Notes: generated from the letters alone by a model not told the origin. A stretch of 64,000 bases of DNA from Deltaproteobacteria bacterium (GCA_016932235.1 JAFGDF010000242.1:1-64000), one strand, 5' to 3'. Shown: positions 46,476 to 56,374, numbered from the stretch's first letter. A program made the numbers and translations.

Positions 46476-46760
46476 ATGATTATAACGACCAAAAACGGGG
46501 GAAAGTACGATACCGAGACTGACCTGACCGCGTCAGAACGTCATCTCCTTCAGAAATTATTTCTCTGGGAATCCATGGCTTCAAGTGTGGAGGAATTTAA
46601 CCGAAAAAAAGAAGCTGCACTCCTTAAAGGATGGAACAATACCGGCCCTGTAAGAGAAAGCAATGCGTTAAGGGATATTGTCCGCGACCTGGCAAGAAAA
46701 GTCGCAGACAGAACAGGCCCCTATCAAAAACAAGAGATGGATCATGAAGAAAAACCGTAA
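46476..46760 (+). CDS. Small hypothetical protein before the histidine kinase
   Basis: The 94-aa frame, ATG at 46476, has no clear ribosome-binding site. It is helical and charged (SERHLLQKLFLWESMASSVE, then KEAALLKGWNNTGP). It overlaps the kinase start by 17 nt, consistent with a coupled operon. No domain recognised. It is transcribed away from the Hdr operon; the 170-nt spacer between them (46306-46475) is AT-rich and likely to hold divergent promoters. Confidence 0.5.
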   Translation: MIITTKNGGKYDTETDLTASERHLLQKLFLWESMASSVEEFNRKKEAALLKGWNNTGPVRESNALRDIVRDLARKVADRTGPYQKQEMDHEEKP

Positions 46761-48330
46761 AAAACGGGGATCAAATGATGTTTTACAAGAAAGCGCCGGA
46801 AGGGCGCTTGAAGATACCCAGGTCATTCTTGATTCTCTCCCGTATCGGATCATGGTTATAAATATGCACATGTTGATTGAGACCGTTAATCAAACCTTTC
46901 TGAAGGAATATGGATTCAATGCCGAAGAAGTCATAGGGAGAAAATGTTATGAAGTTATGAAGTATTTGAACAGACCATGCTTTGAGCTGGGAGCCGGATG
47001 TTATATCGAGGAACGTTTTGAAGAGATTAAGGAAAAGGGACTTTTCAGCACTATTAAGGAATACAAAGATAAAAACGGTAATACCCGCTTTGATACAATA
47101 GCATTATCTCCCATACTGGATGAGGAGGGAAATATAATTCAGATTCTTGAGGCATCACGAGACGTGACCGAGAGAATAACCCTTTCAAAGGATGCGGAGA
47201 AATCAAGGACATTTTTCGAGAATGTCATCCGGAGCACGGTTGACGGCATAGTGGTGGTGGACACAAAAGGTAATGTCCTAATATTTAATGAAGGAATGGA
47301 GAGGCTCACAGGATATTCATCAGATGATATCGTTTCCAGCGGACACTTGAGCAGTTTTTATGACATGGACACCGCGAAGGAAAACATGAAAAAGATGAGA
47401 AGCAGTCATCATGGGCCGGAAGGGATGCTGAATCCCACAAGTATGACAATTACTACAAAAACAGGTGATGAGATACCCGTAACCTTATCCGCATCCATTA
47501 TCAAGGTCGATGGCAGGGAAATAGGAAGCGTGGGCGTTTTTACCGATATGAGAGAGGTACTCCAGATGCGCAAGGACCTTGAAGAAGCTCACCTTCAGTT
47601 GGTGCAATCGGAAAAAATTGCCTCAGTAGGCAGGATGGCGGCCGGTGTGGCTCATGAGATAAACAATCCTCTTTCCGGCATATTGATCTACGCTGAATTA
47701 CTAAAGAACAGCCTAAAAGATAACCCGCAAAATGCCAGTGATGCCCAGGAAATAATTGATCAGACAATGCGATGCAAAAAAATTGTATCAGATTTACTTG
47801 AATTCAGCAGACAATCCATAGGTAAGGTTTCTCATTTTAAGTTAAATGACATAATTAACAAGGCCCTGAATATACTCGTCAATCAGGCCATCTTTCAGGA
47901 TATCGAGATTGTTAAAGACTTTGAAGAAGATATGCCCGACATGGCCGGAGACATAGGTCAGTTCCAGCAGGTCTTCATAAACCTTTTCATCAATGCCGCC
48001 GACGCGATGGAAGGGAGAGGTAAATTAAAGATCAAAACCCGTTTTGATTCGAAGAACAGCCAGTTTATCATCTCTGTCTCCGATACAGGCCCGGGAATTT
48101 CCGAAGACCTGAGAGAGAAAATATTCGACATCTTTTTCTCCACAAAACCGGTAGGCAAAGGCACAGGTCTTGGCCTGAGCATCTCGCTGAACATTATTAA
48201 GCTACATGGAGGATCTATCTCCGTCATATGTCCACCGGAAGGAGGAACAAGCTTTATCATACAGGTCCCACTCGGGTACATGGGGCAACCTGTCGAAGAA
48301 CCCGTATTTATCGGATCGGATGAATATTGA
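46744..48330 (+). CDS. PAS-domain sensor histidine kinase
   Basis: The 528-aa protein has no membrane segment. Two PAS domains (~28-145 and ~150-275) precede a HisKA domain with the phosphoacceptor His in GVAHEINNPLSGILI (~302) and a HATPase domain with FINLFINAADAM (N box, ~416), SDTGPGISEDL (G1) and GKGTGLGLSISL (G2). The first PAS has the cysteine-bearing YLNRPCFELGAGC, which might bind a cofactor. ATG 46744 was chosen over the frame from 46678. It overlaps the following receiver-kinase hybrid (TGATG). Confidence 0.93.
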   Translation: MKKNRKKRGSNDVLQESAGRALEDTQVILDSLPYRIMVINMHMLIETVNQTFLKEYGFNAEEVIGRKCYEVMKYLNRPCFELGAGCYIEERFEEIKEKGLFSTIKEYKDKNGNTRFDTIALSPILDEEGNIIQILEASRDVTERITLSKDAEKSRTFFENVIRSTVDGIVVVDTKGNVLIFNEGMERLTGYSSDDIVSSGHLSSFYDMDTAKENMKKMRSSHHGPEGMLNPTSMTITTKTGDEIPVTLSASIIKVDGREIGSVGVFTDMREVLQMRKDLEEAHLQLVQSEKIASVGRMAAGVAHEINNPLSGILIYAELLKNSLKDNPQNASDAQEIIDQTMRCKKIVSDLLEFSRQSIGKVSHFKLNDIINKALNILVNQAIFQDIEIVKDFEEDMPDMAGDIGQFQQVFINLFINAADAMEGRGKLKIKTRFDSKNSQFIISVSDTGPGISEDLREKIFDIFFSTKPVGKGTGLGLSISLNIIKLHGGSISVICPPEGGTSFIIQVPLGYMGQPVEEPVFIGSDEY

Positions 48331-49808
48331 TGAATGAAGACATGAAAATACTTCTCGCGGATGATGAAAAAGTAGTTAGAGACGGTTGCTGCCGCGTTCT
48401 TGAAGGAAAAGGTTACCATGTATGGACCGCAGAAAACGGACAGTTTGCAATCGATATTCTTAAAAAAGAAGAAATTGATATTATTCTGCTTGACCTTAAA
48501 ATGCCTGTTATAGGCGGGGAGGAAGTGCTCGAATGGTCTAGCGTTAATTTACCGGATATTCCCGTGATTATCATTACGGGACATGGAACAATTGACCAAG
48601 CGGTGGAATGTATGAAAAAGGGCGCCTATGATTTTGTCACAAAGCCCTTCCGGACTGATGAATTTCTGATAACCGTCGCCAGGGCAAGGGATAAGAGACT
48701 GATTGAGCAAAGAGCAAGATTATTTGAAAAAGAGCACTCAAAGAATCTCTATGATCTGAACCTCGAGAAGAGCAGGCTGAAAACAATTATCAACTGCATG
48801 GCAAACGGCGTCATGGTCGCAAACCTGAATATGGAATTAGTGCTGCATAACCCTGCCCTGATGAGGCTTTTGGAAATAAAGGGCGACATTGACGACCATG
48901 TTGCTCTTTCAAAAGTCATCAATCATGAAGCGCTGCTGGAAACACTCAGGCTGCTTCAATCAAAGGGATCTTCGATGGGTGAATGCATATCCCAGGAATT
49001 AAGGATTGCGGGCAAATGCCTACGAGCAATATCCGCTCCCGCCGTCGTCCCCGCTGAAGGTTCCGTGGGAACGGTTACGGTCCTTGAAGACATCACGGCC
49101 TTCAAGAAACTTGATGAAATGAAATCAGACTTCGTCGATATGGTGGCGCATGAGCTTCGAAGCCCGCTGGTCTCCATAAGGCAACAGAACAGTATCCTTC
49201 TGGAGGGGCTGGCCGGTCCATTGGGAAAAAAGCAGGAGGAACTCATTGGCAGGGGTATGAAGAAAATCGATCAGCTCCTCTCTCTTATCTCCGAACTCCT
49301 TGATATCTCAAGGATGGAGGCGGGGCAACACATTCAGCGCCGTGTTCCCACTGACGTTGAACAGGTGATAAATGATATAATAGCCCTCATCGGGCCAAGG
49401 GCCATGGAAAAAGGTATTAAACTTTCTTTCATATGCGAGAACCTGAAGCCAATATATGCCGATCCGAAAGGCATAGAGGAAATATTTAATAACCTTATTA
49501 CAAATGCCATAAATTATTCGCCTGACAGCGGCAGTGTCAGAGTTAGTGCGATCGGACAGGGAGAATATATCGAAATAAAGGTAAGTGATACCGGGGTCGG
49601 GATTGAACCTGAAGAACTGCCAAAGATATTTGATAAATTTTACAGGATAAAACATCCAAAAACCCGTCAGGTGATGGGAAGCGGCCTTGGTCTTTCAATC
49701 GTAAAAGCTATTGTCGATTTCCATCACGGAACGATCGACGTCAAGAGCGAACCTGATAAAGGCACAATCTTCCGAATACTCCTTCCGGCGATAAAACCCG
49801 ATGAATGA
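48330..49808 (+). CDS. Response-regulator / PAS / histidine-kinase hybrid
   Basis: The 492-aa protein opens with a receiver domain: ILLADDEKVVRDG (acidic pair), phospho-Asp in DIILLDLKMPVIGG (~52), Thr in IIITGHGTIDQA and Lys in FVTKPFRTDEF. A PAS-like linker (~135-250) leads to a HisKA site, VDMVAHELRSPLVSI (~273), and a HATPase domain (NNLITNAINYSPDSG, DTGVGIEPEEL, GSGLGLSIVKAIVDF). It likely takes phosphate from the upstream kinase and relays it. The start codon overlaps the previous stop. The output regulator is not identified. Confidence 0.93.
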   Translation: MNEDMKILLADDEKVVRDGCCRVLEGKGYHVWTAENGQFAIDILKKEEIDIILLDLKMPVIGGEEVLEWSSVNLPDIPVIIITGHGTIDQAVECMKKGAYDFVTKPFRTDEFLITVARARDKRLIEQRARLFEKEHSKNLYDLNLEKSRLKTIINCMANGVMVANLNMELVLHNPALMRLLEIKGDIDDHVALSKVINHEALLETLRLLQSKGSSMGECISQELRIAGKCLRAISAPAVVPAEGSVGTVTVLEDITAFKKLDEMKSDFVDMVAHELRSPLVSIRQQNSILLEGLAGPLGKKQEELIGRGMKKIDQLLSLISELLDISRMEAGQHIQRRVPTDVEQVINDIIALIGPRAMEKGIKLSFICENLKPIYADPKGIEEIFNNLITNAINYSPDSGSVRVSAIGQGEYIEIKVSDTGVGIEPEELPKIFDKFYRIKHPKTRQVMGSGLGLSIVKAIVDFHHGTIDVKSEPDKGTIFRILLPAIKPDE

Positions 49809-49902
49809 TTTTAGAAAAATAATGCATGCACCGGTTATAGATGATGAGGCTGTCGTCAGAAACATGGTGAGCCTGAAAGCATTCAGGGTCGTCATTATAT
49901 GA
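49801..49902 (+). pseudogene. Truncated receiver-domain remnant
   Basis: ATG 49801, overlapping the end of the hybrid kinase, gives a 33-codon frame with APVIDDEAVVRNMVSLKAF, the start of a response-regulator receiver domain (VIDDE acidic pair), then stops at TGA 49900. No phosphorylation-site part follows before purB. It is best read as what is left of a third, deleted response-regulator gene; a short regulatory peptide is the alternative. Confidence 0.55.
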
Positions 49903-49973
49903 AGATCAGGAGATGCCAACTTTATTAGCAGTCTGCCGGAAAAGGTTTACGAGACTGCGGGGAGGAATTTTAT

Positions 49974-51326
49974 ATGGTACTAACGACATTGAATGCAGTA
50001 TCACCTATAGACGGCCGTTATAGGGGGATTATCTCCGAACTCTCCGGCTTCTTTTCCGAAGGGGCTCTTATCAGATACAGGATCAGAATTGAAATAGAAT
50101 ATTTTATCGCCCTTTGTGAACTTCCCCTTAAACATCTCATGGGCCTGGATAAAAACATATTCGGGCAGTTGAGAGATATCTATATCAATTTCTCCGAACA
50201 GGACGCGGTGAGAGTGAAAGATATAGAAAAAATCACCAACCACGATGTAAAGGCCGTTGAGTATTTCTTAAAGGAACGTATGGAAAGACTCAACCTCAGG
50301 GATTATAAGGAATTTATTCACCTGGGTTTGACTTCCCAGGATATTAACAACACCGCGTTGCCTCTCGCTTTAAAGGAAGCGTGGAATGTGGTCCTGCTTC
50401 CCCTCCTGGACCGTGTAACCATGGCGCTTAAGAACAGGGCCATGGAATGGAAAGAGGTTCCCATGCTTGCCAGGACTCACGGGCAACCTGCTTCTCCAAC
50501 AAGCCTTGGAAAAGAGATATATGTTTTTCGCGATCGTTTGGACAAACAGATGGGACTTATCAGGGGTATCCCTTTCTCGGCGAAATTCGGCGGCGCGACC
50601 GGTAATTTTAATGCCCACCATATAGCATACCCTGATATAGACTGGATAGGTTTTGGAAACAACTTTGTAAATAATATTCTTGGCCTTGAACGCTCGAGAG
50701 TGACAACACAGATTGAGCATTATGATAACCTGGCCGCCTTCTGCGACGGTATGAAAAGGATCAACAACATCCTTATTGATCTTTGCAGGGATGCATGGAC
50801 ATATATTTCCATGGATTATTTTAAGCAGAAAATTACTGAAGGGGAAGTTGGTTCGTCCGCGATGCCGCATAAGGTCAATCCGATTGATTTCGAGAACGCT
50901 GAAGGAAACCTGGGCGTTGCGAATGCAATTTTCGAGCACCTGGCGGCAAAACTGCCTGTTTCAAGGCTTCAAAGAGACCTTACCGATTCAACCGTCACAA
51001 GAAACCTGGGAGTTCCGTTAGGTCACACCATGATATCCCTTAAGTCGATACTGAAAGGCCTGGATAAGCTGATCCTTAACCGCGAAGCCGTCAGTAACGA
51101 TCTTCTCAATAACTGGTCGGTGATATCCGAAGCCATTCAGACCATTCTGCGCCGTGAGGGATACCCGGAACCCTATGAATCCTTAAAAAAATTGACCCGC
51201 ACGCATTCCACAATAGATCGGAAAACCATATCAGACTTTCTTGAAAAGCTCGATATAAGTGAAGATGTCAAGGCGGAAATAAGAAGGATCACGCCTGAAA
51301 ATTATACCGGGATATACGATTTTTAG
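49974..51326 (+). CDS. purB: Adenylosuccinate lyase
   Basis: PurB cleaves adenylosuccinate and SAICAR in purine synthesis. Fumarase/aspartase-superfamily signatures are visible: HLGLTSQDINNTALPLALKE (~106-125), ARTHGQPASPTSLGKE (~165) and the strong EGEVGSSAMPHKVNPIDFEN (~290-309), with the catalytic Ser loop. Its 450 aa are typical of the longer E. coli-type enzyme. ATG 49974 follows GGGGAGGAAT. After it, 51327-51561 contains no gene. The nearby permease, 5'-nucleotidase and PurB all touch purine metabolism, which may be coincidence. Confidence 0.97.
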   Translation: MVLTTLNAVSPIDGRYRGIISELSGFFSEGALIRYRIRIEIEYFIALCELPLKHLMGLDKNIFGQLRDIYINFSEQDAVRVKDIEKITNHDVKAVEYFLKERMERLNLRDYKEFIHLGLTSQDINNTALPLALKEAWNVVLLPLLDRVTMALKNRAMEWKEVPMLARTHGQPASPTSLGKEIYVFRDRLDKQMGLIRGIPFSAKFGGATGNFNAHHIAYPDIDWIGFGNNFVNNILGLERSRVTTQIEHYDNLAAFCDGMKRINNILIDLCRDAWTYISMDYFKQKITEGEVGSSAMPHKVNPIDFENAEGNLGVANAIFEHLAAKLPVSRLQRDLTDSTVTRNLGVPLGHTMISLKSILKGLDKLILNREAVSNDLLNNWSVISEAIQTILRREGYPEPYESLKKLTRTHSTIDRKTISDFLEKLDISEDVKAEIRRITPENYTGIYDF

Positions 51327-51561
51327 CCTGGTATTTGCAACACAGGTGAACTGAAAAACATGCCCGCAATCTCTTTTGATTCCGATTTCAAAACAATGGG
51401 GCTTACCACTATTTCCTGATCATCCGCAGGGATGTGGATTTACTTTTCACAGAAAATCACAACCATCTTTTTTGCCTGAGAATCCCGTTAGATTCTCCAT
51501 ATTTGGTACCCCAAAACCTGCGCCTATCAAAGTCATCAAAATTCATTCAAAGGTCTGCGGC

Positions 51562-53280
51562 TCACCTTACCTCAACCCTGAACTGCACGTAGTGATATCC
51601 GCTGATCGTGGTATGTTCGATATGTGTGCCGACTTTCGCCAGCAGGGATAGCCCCAGTCTCTGTAAGTCTTGTTCGGACAATTTTTCCAGTTGTGCCGGT
51701 GCAGGGGTTATATCCACATCACTGAGGACGCCACAGGCGGATATTTCGGTGATGATATAATCGGGGTGGTATTTCCAGCAAAAAACCAGATTTGCAGTGT
51801 CTGGATTCTGCTGGCAAAAAAAGGAAAAGACCTCCTCGCAGGCGAGCTGGAGCGCATACTTCTGTTTTTCGGTCATGCGGAACCGATCCTGAAAGGTGTC
51901 GATTTTATGGTTCAGATCGGCCAAACGCTGGATATGGGCTGAAATGGACAGGGTTTCGGTTTTACGGATTTTGTAGATAAAAAAGATATTGAGAATCAAG
52001 GCTGAGAGCCCACCTAGGGTGAGGATGTCCGAAGCCATAAACCGGAATTGATCTGGAAATAGTTCGGGGAAAAATTTACCGATGCATGCCAGCAGTCCCA
52101 TGGTCAGGCCGGTTCCTATGACGATTCCATTTTCGGTGTTCACCTCTGCTGAGGCTGCAACCTTGAACCCCTCTCCAAACAGGATAACCATGAATCCGAT
52201 GGACATTCCTCCCATCACTGGGGCCGGGATGCTCAAGAAGAAATAGGCGATTTTGGGCAGGAAGGCTATCAGCAGCATCATCAGAGCGGCATAGTAACCG
52301 ACTACCCGTGCGGAGACACGGGTAAGCTGGATAACAGGCATCACAGTGCTATAGGTCGTGTTGGCGGTAACCCCTGAAAGACCTCCGAGCATGCTTCCCA
52401 CCGCGTCAACATACATCCCTCCCTGAATTCGGTCATACTTGATTTTATTGAATTTTCCCTCAGAAACAGACTGCAGGGCGACGGTATCTCCAAAGGTCTC
52501 GATGGTACTTGTGATGGTGGCCATCAGGAATGATATAAACAGGGGAATGTGCCGCCAGGACAGGTGAAGATCTAGTCCTGGCCAGCCTGATCCTGGCAAT
52601 GCGACAACCGGATATTCACTGATTTGTGAAAAATCAGCGATTCCAAAGCTAAACGCGGTAAACACGCCCAGCAGGACCCCGATAATCGGGCTCCACAGTC
52701 TGACCAATGCCCTGTCGCTGATACAGGAACCTAGGATGACCAGCATGGGTAACAGGCCGCTCAGAAAATAGGCCGGTGAGTTGTATAGGGGGTCATCCGG
52801 CTCACCAGACCACATGCCGATGGTCAGGGGAATAATGAGCATTGCCACCAGCATGATGACTGTTCCGCCCAGGGCTGGCGTGAAAATCTTACGCACAAAC
52901 CGGATGAGATAAGAGATCATGACTTCCAGCGGCGCTGAAAGCAGGGTCATGATCCCGAGAAGCGGCAAACCGCCCATATTCACCGCGTAGATACTGCAGG
53001 CGATGAATGCGCCGCTGGGTCCCAATATCATGAGGTAACCGGAGCCGATTTTCCCGACCTGGAAGACCTGGATAAACGTACTAATGGCGCTGACAAGAAG
53101 GGTGGCGAAGATAAAATACTCGGTTTGAGCCAAGTCCAATCCGCAGGCCCTGCTGATGATGATCGGCGTCAGCATCATGCTTCCGATGTTTAAAAGGGTA
53201 TACTGAAAGGCCAAAGAAACCGAGGTTAAGAAGGGAGGTTTATCATCGACGCCATAAAGTAAGGTGCTGTTTTTCCCCAT
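51562..53280 (-). CDS. Xanthine/uracil-type (NCS2) permease with C-terminal degenerate RsbW-like domain
   Basis: Residues ~1-440 are a 14-helix NCS2/NAT transporter: LLYGVDDKPPF at the start, ILGPSGAFIACS (~85), IETFGDTVALQSVSEG (~268), and a changed family signature in GVTANTTYSTVMPVIQLTRV (~306). The last ~130 residues form a soluble domain that resembles an RsbW/SpoIIAB HATPase: YALQLACEEVFSFFCQQ aligns with the N box, ISACGVLSDVDI with G1 and RLGLSLLAKVG with G2. The Mg-binding Asn and the G1 Asp are missing, so it is probably not a kinase. I chose ATG 53280 (GGAT ahead); 53328 is possible. Behind its own promoter at 53412-53440. Confidence 0.85.
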   Translation of the reverse strand: MGKNSTLLYGVDDKPPFLTSVSLAFQYTLLNIGSMMLTPIIISRACGLDLAQTEYFIFATLLVSAISTFIQVFQVGKIGSGYLMILGPSGAFIACSIYAVNMGGLPLLGIMTLLSAPLEVMISYLIRFVRKIFTPALGGTVIMLVAMLIIPLTIGMWSGEPDDPLYNSPAYFLSGLLPMLVILGSCISDRALVRLWSPIIGVLLGVFTAFSFGIADFSQISEYPVVALPGSGWPGLDLHLSWRHIPLFISFLMATITSTIETFGDTVALQSVSEGKFNKIKYDRIQGGMYVDAVGSMLGGLSGVTANTTYSTVMPVIQLTRVSARVVGYYAALMMLLIAFLPKIAYFFLSIPAPVMGGMSIGFMVILFGEGFKVAASAEVNTENGIVIGTGLTMGLLACIGKFFPELFPDQFRFMASDILTLGGLSALILNIFFIYKIRKTETLSISAHIQRLADLNHKIDTFQDRFRMTEKQKYALQLACEEVFSFFCQQNPDTANLVFCWKYHPDYIITEISACGVLSDVDITPAPAQLEKLSEQDLQRLGLSLLAKVGTHIEHTTISGYHYVQFRVEVR

Positions 53281-53411
53281 ATCATCCGATCTACTATCTA
53301 TAATGCCAAAATTCCACGGTGACCACATTAAGAGTTGCAGCAGAATAAGGAACGCTTATTGTATGAAAATATTATTTTGGTTTTGATAAGTACTTGCTTT
53401 TTGCTAAATGA

Positions 53412-53440
53412 AATGTAGGGAATAACGCACTGTATGTCAA
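53412..53440 (-). promoter_or_regulatory. Sigma70-type promoter of the permease gene
   Basis: On the minus strand TTGACA (53440-53435) and TACATT (53417-53412) are spaced 17 nt apart. The 52-nt stretch 53396-53447 matches 62308-62359 without gaps at 43 of 52 positions, and the other copy has the same box spacing. It overlaps the stop of the metallo-beta-lactamase-fold gene. Confidence 0.7.
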
Positions 53441-53447
53441 ACAAAAT

Positions 53448-54404
53448 CTAGATCTCTATCATCATACCGTCCCTGGCGACACTGACCCGGACGGTGCCCC
53501 CTTCGTGAAGCAGCGAGGCCAGTTTCTCAGAATCCTCGGAAAGTTTATCAAGGGCATCATCCCTTGCAACGGGATCCTGGTGGAAGAGACACAGATGTCT
53601 GACCCCAGCTTTTTGTGCCAGTTCGGTCCCTATCACGTTATTGGAATGCCCCCAGTCTTCCTTGACGGTCCAGGAATCAGCCAGTGTGTACTGGGCATCG
53701 AATATAAGCAAGTTTGCCGCTCTGAAGAATGCCACAAAGGGCTCCAGATCCTCCTGGCATTCATCTTTGTGCTCCGAATCGGTGGAGTAGACGACGGCCT
53801 TTCCCCCTCTTTCAATGCGATATCCGAAAGATATGCCCGGATGTTTCTGCTCCTTTGGGAGGATTCTGAAACCGGCAATATCATGCCAGCACCCTGGTGA
53901 CAGGATTTTAAATTCAATATCGGCTGCAAGGTCTTTGAGATCCACAGGGAACATGGGGATGCTCTGCTGGATGGAAAAGGCCTTCCTGACTTCGGGATGG
54001 CAGCTATAAATGGTGATTTTATTGCCCTCCAGGTACGCGGGAACAAAAAAAGGGAACCCCTGGATATGGTCCCAGTGGATATGTGAAAGGACAATGTGAA
54101 AGTTGCGCGGAGATGAAAATCCATAAGTTTTAATGAAGTTATTCCCGAAGTCCCGAAGCCCTGAACCGGCGTCAAACAGGACCGCATCGCCATCATCCCG
54201 TATTTCAACACAGGGCGTGTTGGTCCCGTAAGATCCACGGACCCAGAAGGGAAGTTTCTCATCCATAAACGCGTCAAGGTCGCTATCAGGACCAAGCCTT
54301 TCTTGAACGGCGATAACGAGGGCTGCCTTGACCTTCTTTCGAATATCCGCAGTGGCGAGGGAGGCGGGCAAGCCGCCTCTCGTCCCCCAGAATTGTACTT
54401 CCAT
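53448..54404 (-). CDS. Metallo-beta-lactamase-fold hydrolase
   Basis: A 318-aa protein. The metal-binding HXHXDH motif is VLSHIHWDHIQGFPFF (~105-120), with later ligands in VVYSTDSEHKDE (~207), DWGHSNNVIGTEL (~247) and LFHQDPVARDDALD (~273). It opens with VQFWGTRGG, as in RNase Z-like and phosphodiesterase-type members that cleave cyclic or phosphodiester substrates. In this cluster it could hydrolyse a small nucleotide signal, but that is a guess. GGGAGAA precedes ATG 54404. It follows the phosphatase gene by 41 nt. Confidence 0.85.
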   Translation of the reverse strand: MEVQFWGTRGGLPASLATADIRKKVKAALVIAVQERLGPDSDLDAFMDEKLPFWVRGSYGTNTPCVEIRDDGDAVLFDAGSGLRDFGNNFIKTYGFSSPRNFHIVLSHIHWDHIQGFPFFVPAYLEGNKITIYSCHPEVRKAFSIQQSIPMFPVDLKDLAADIEFKILSPGCWHDIAGFRILPKEQKHPGISFGYRIERGGKAVVYSTDSEHKDECQEDLEPFVAFFRAANLLIFDAQYTLADSWTVKEDWGHSNNVIGTELAQKAGVRHLCLFHQDPVARDDALDKLSEDSEKLASLLHEGGTVRVSVARDGMMIEI

Positions 54405-54445
54405 GTGAATTCTCCCATGTATCCTGTCTTTTGATAAGGGACTTG

Positions 54446-56374
54446 CTACATTTTGGCGTTATTTCCGAAATAGCTCAAAACCATCATAGTAATATCATCT
54501 GTCTGGGGAAGGTCCTGAGAGAATGCGCTTACGTTATCGATAATATTACTCACTATTTCGGGTAGTGTACATTTCCTCAAACATCTCAGATCCTTTTCCA
54601 GCCGTCCTTCCGAGTATAATTCATCAAGCTTGTCAGCGGCCTCGGTCACACCGTCCGTGTACAGAAAAATTTTGTCGCCGGCATTCAATTTAATCCTGTT
54701 TGATTTATATACAAAGTCTCCTACAATACCCAGCGCCATTCCATTTGTGGTGGGCAATGTCTCAATCCCTCCATCCGTTTTGATAAGATAGGGAGGATTA
54801 TGGCCCCCGTTGCAGTATTCCAGCTCACCGGTCTTCAAATCAAGTATCCCCAGGAATAACGTCACAAACATCAAAGAAGGATTATCTATTGAGAGGTCCT
54901 CGTTTACGCCTTTCAGTATTCTTTCTGCCGAGAGACCCTGGGTTCCTTTGTTCTTTATCAGTGTTTTGGTTATGGCCATGAATATTGCCGCGGGGACACC
55001 CTTGCCGGACACGTCGCCCACGGTGAAGCAGAGCCGATCTTCATCCATCAGAAAGAAATCGTAAAGGTCCCCGCCTACTTCCTTTGCAGGTAACAGGGTA
55101 GCGTATATATCGAATTCAGTCCTGCCTGGAAACGGGGGGAATTTTTTTGGAAGAATGCCCATCTGTATCTTGTGGGCAACCTTGAGATCGCTTTCTATCC
55201 TTTCTCTTTCAGCGGTAGCCTCTGTCAGCTCGACAATATACTTTTTAAGTGATGTCTTCATATATTCAAAGGACTCAGCGAGTTTTCCGACCTCGTCCCT
55301 TGAATTTATACGGGGAATCTCAATATCAAAATCCCCCGTGGCGATTTCCTCTAGCGCCCCGGAAAGCGCCCTTAACGGCCTGGTGATGGATCTGGCGATC
55401 CATATGGTAACGATCAGGATTATAAGAAATCCCAAGAAGCTTATATAGAGCACGGTATGGCTGAGGCGTGAAATGTCGGCCATCAGTTCATCCTGAGGAA
55501 AAAGTACGCCAAGAGACCATCCGTTGGATGACAGCGGAGTGTACACCATCCAGCATTCCTTATTCGTCATTATGCTTGTAAAAGGGGTAAATCCCGTGTT
55601 TCCCCTTATCATTTTCCTGCCAAGTTCCCGTATACTCTCATTCCCCATTGCCTCCGCCACACTGAAGATAGTCTCATTCATGACAAGGGCTGAATCAGGA
55701 TGAGTCACAAAAGTCCCGTTTCCGGAGAGTAAAAAACCATAACCGGTCTGACCGATTTTGATTGAAGAGATTATTTCCTGGAGCCACGAGAGAGAAATGT
55801 CTGCTGTAACCACTCCCATAAATACCCTTTTACCGTTGACAGCCTTGTAAAAGGGCATGGAATAGGTAACCATAATGATATTACCGGCACCCTTATCAAA
55901 ATAAGGCTCTGTCCAGGCCGGCCTGTTCAATTCCTTGGGTATCTGGTACCAGTCATGGTAGATATAGTCGTATGAAATGGATGTGGTAACAATATCATCT
56001 TTACTTCTGTAGACATACGGGGCAAAGCGTGGGGTGTTTACGTTGCAGGCGTATGGCTCAAAGGCGATGGTCGTGCCGTAGATCTCAGGATTATTTTTCA
56101 CCACCGATCGAAGAAGGTCAATCAATTCCGCTCCTTCCGGGTGCACATCCTCATAAAAATAGGCCAGGTTCCGCGGCACTTTTTCTACGGCCATGAGAAC
56201 CGTATCAATTCTGTTGACGGTTGACTGGGCAAGGTTTCTGGCATTTTTTTCCACATTTTCAGAAATAATCCTGCGTGAAAAAAAATAATTATAGGTGAAA
56301 ACAACAGAAAAAATAATCGTAATACTTATGAGTATGAGAAGAACTAGTTTTAAGGCTATTCCTCTATTTTTCAT
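54446..56374 (-). CDS. Cache-HAMP-SpoIIE (PP2C) phosphatase, RsbU-like
   Basis: The 642-aa membrane protein has an N-terminal helix (LVLLILISITIIFSVVFTYN, ~9-28), a periplasmic Cache-type sensor (~40-290), a second helix and a HAMP domain (ARSITRPLRALSGALEEIAT, ~325), then a SpoIIE/PP2C phosphatase. Metal-binding aspartates lie in AKEVGGDLYDFFLMD (~430) and CFTVGDVSGKGVPAA (~450), and later in TDGVTEAADK. RsbU-type enzymes dephosphorylate STAS-domain antagonists; the likely targets are the STAS proteins at 57017 and 59001. ATG at 56374 is used; GTG at 56383 is an alternative. Confidence 0.9.
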   Translation of the reverse strand: MKNRGIALKLVLLILISITIIFSVVFTYNYFFSRRIISENVEKNARNLAQSTVNRIDTVLMAVEKVPRNLAYFYEDVHPEGAELIDLLRSVVKNNPEIYGTTIAFEPYACNVNTPRFAPYVYRSKDDIVTTSISYDYIYHDWYQIPKELNRPAWTEPYFDKGAGNIIMVTYSMPFYKAVNGKRVFMGVVTADISLSWLQEIISSIKIGQTGYGFLLSGNGTFVTHPDSALVMNETIFSVAEAMGNESIRELGRKMIRGNTGFTPFTSIMTNKECWMVYTPLSSNGWSLGVLFPQDELMADISRLSHTVLYISFLGFLIILIVTIWIARSITRPLRALSGALEEIATGDFDIEIPRINSRDEVGKLAESFEYMKTSLKKYIVELTEATAERERIESDLKVAHKIQMGILPKKFPPFPGRTEFDIYATLLPAKEVGGDLYDFFLMDEDRLCFTVGDVSGKGVPAAIFMAITKTLIKNKGTQGLSAERILKGVNEDLSIDNPSLMFVTLFLGILDLKTGELEYCNGGHNPPYLIKTDGGIETLPTTNGMALGIVGDFVYKSNRIKLNAGDKIFLYTDGVTEAADKLDELYSEGRLEKDLRCLRKCTLPEIVSNIIDNVSAFSQDLPQTDDITMMVLSYFGNNAKM

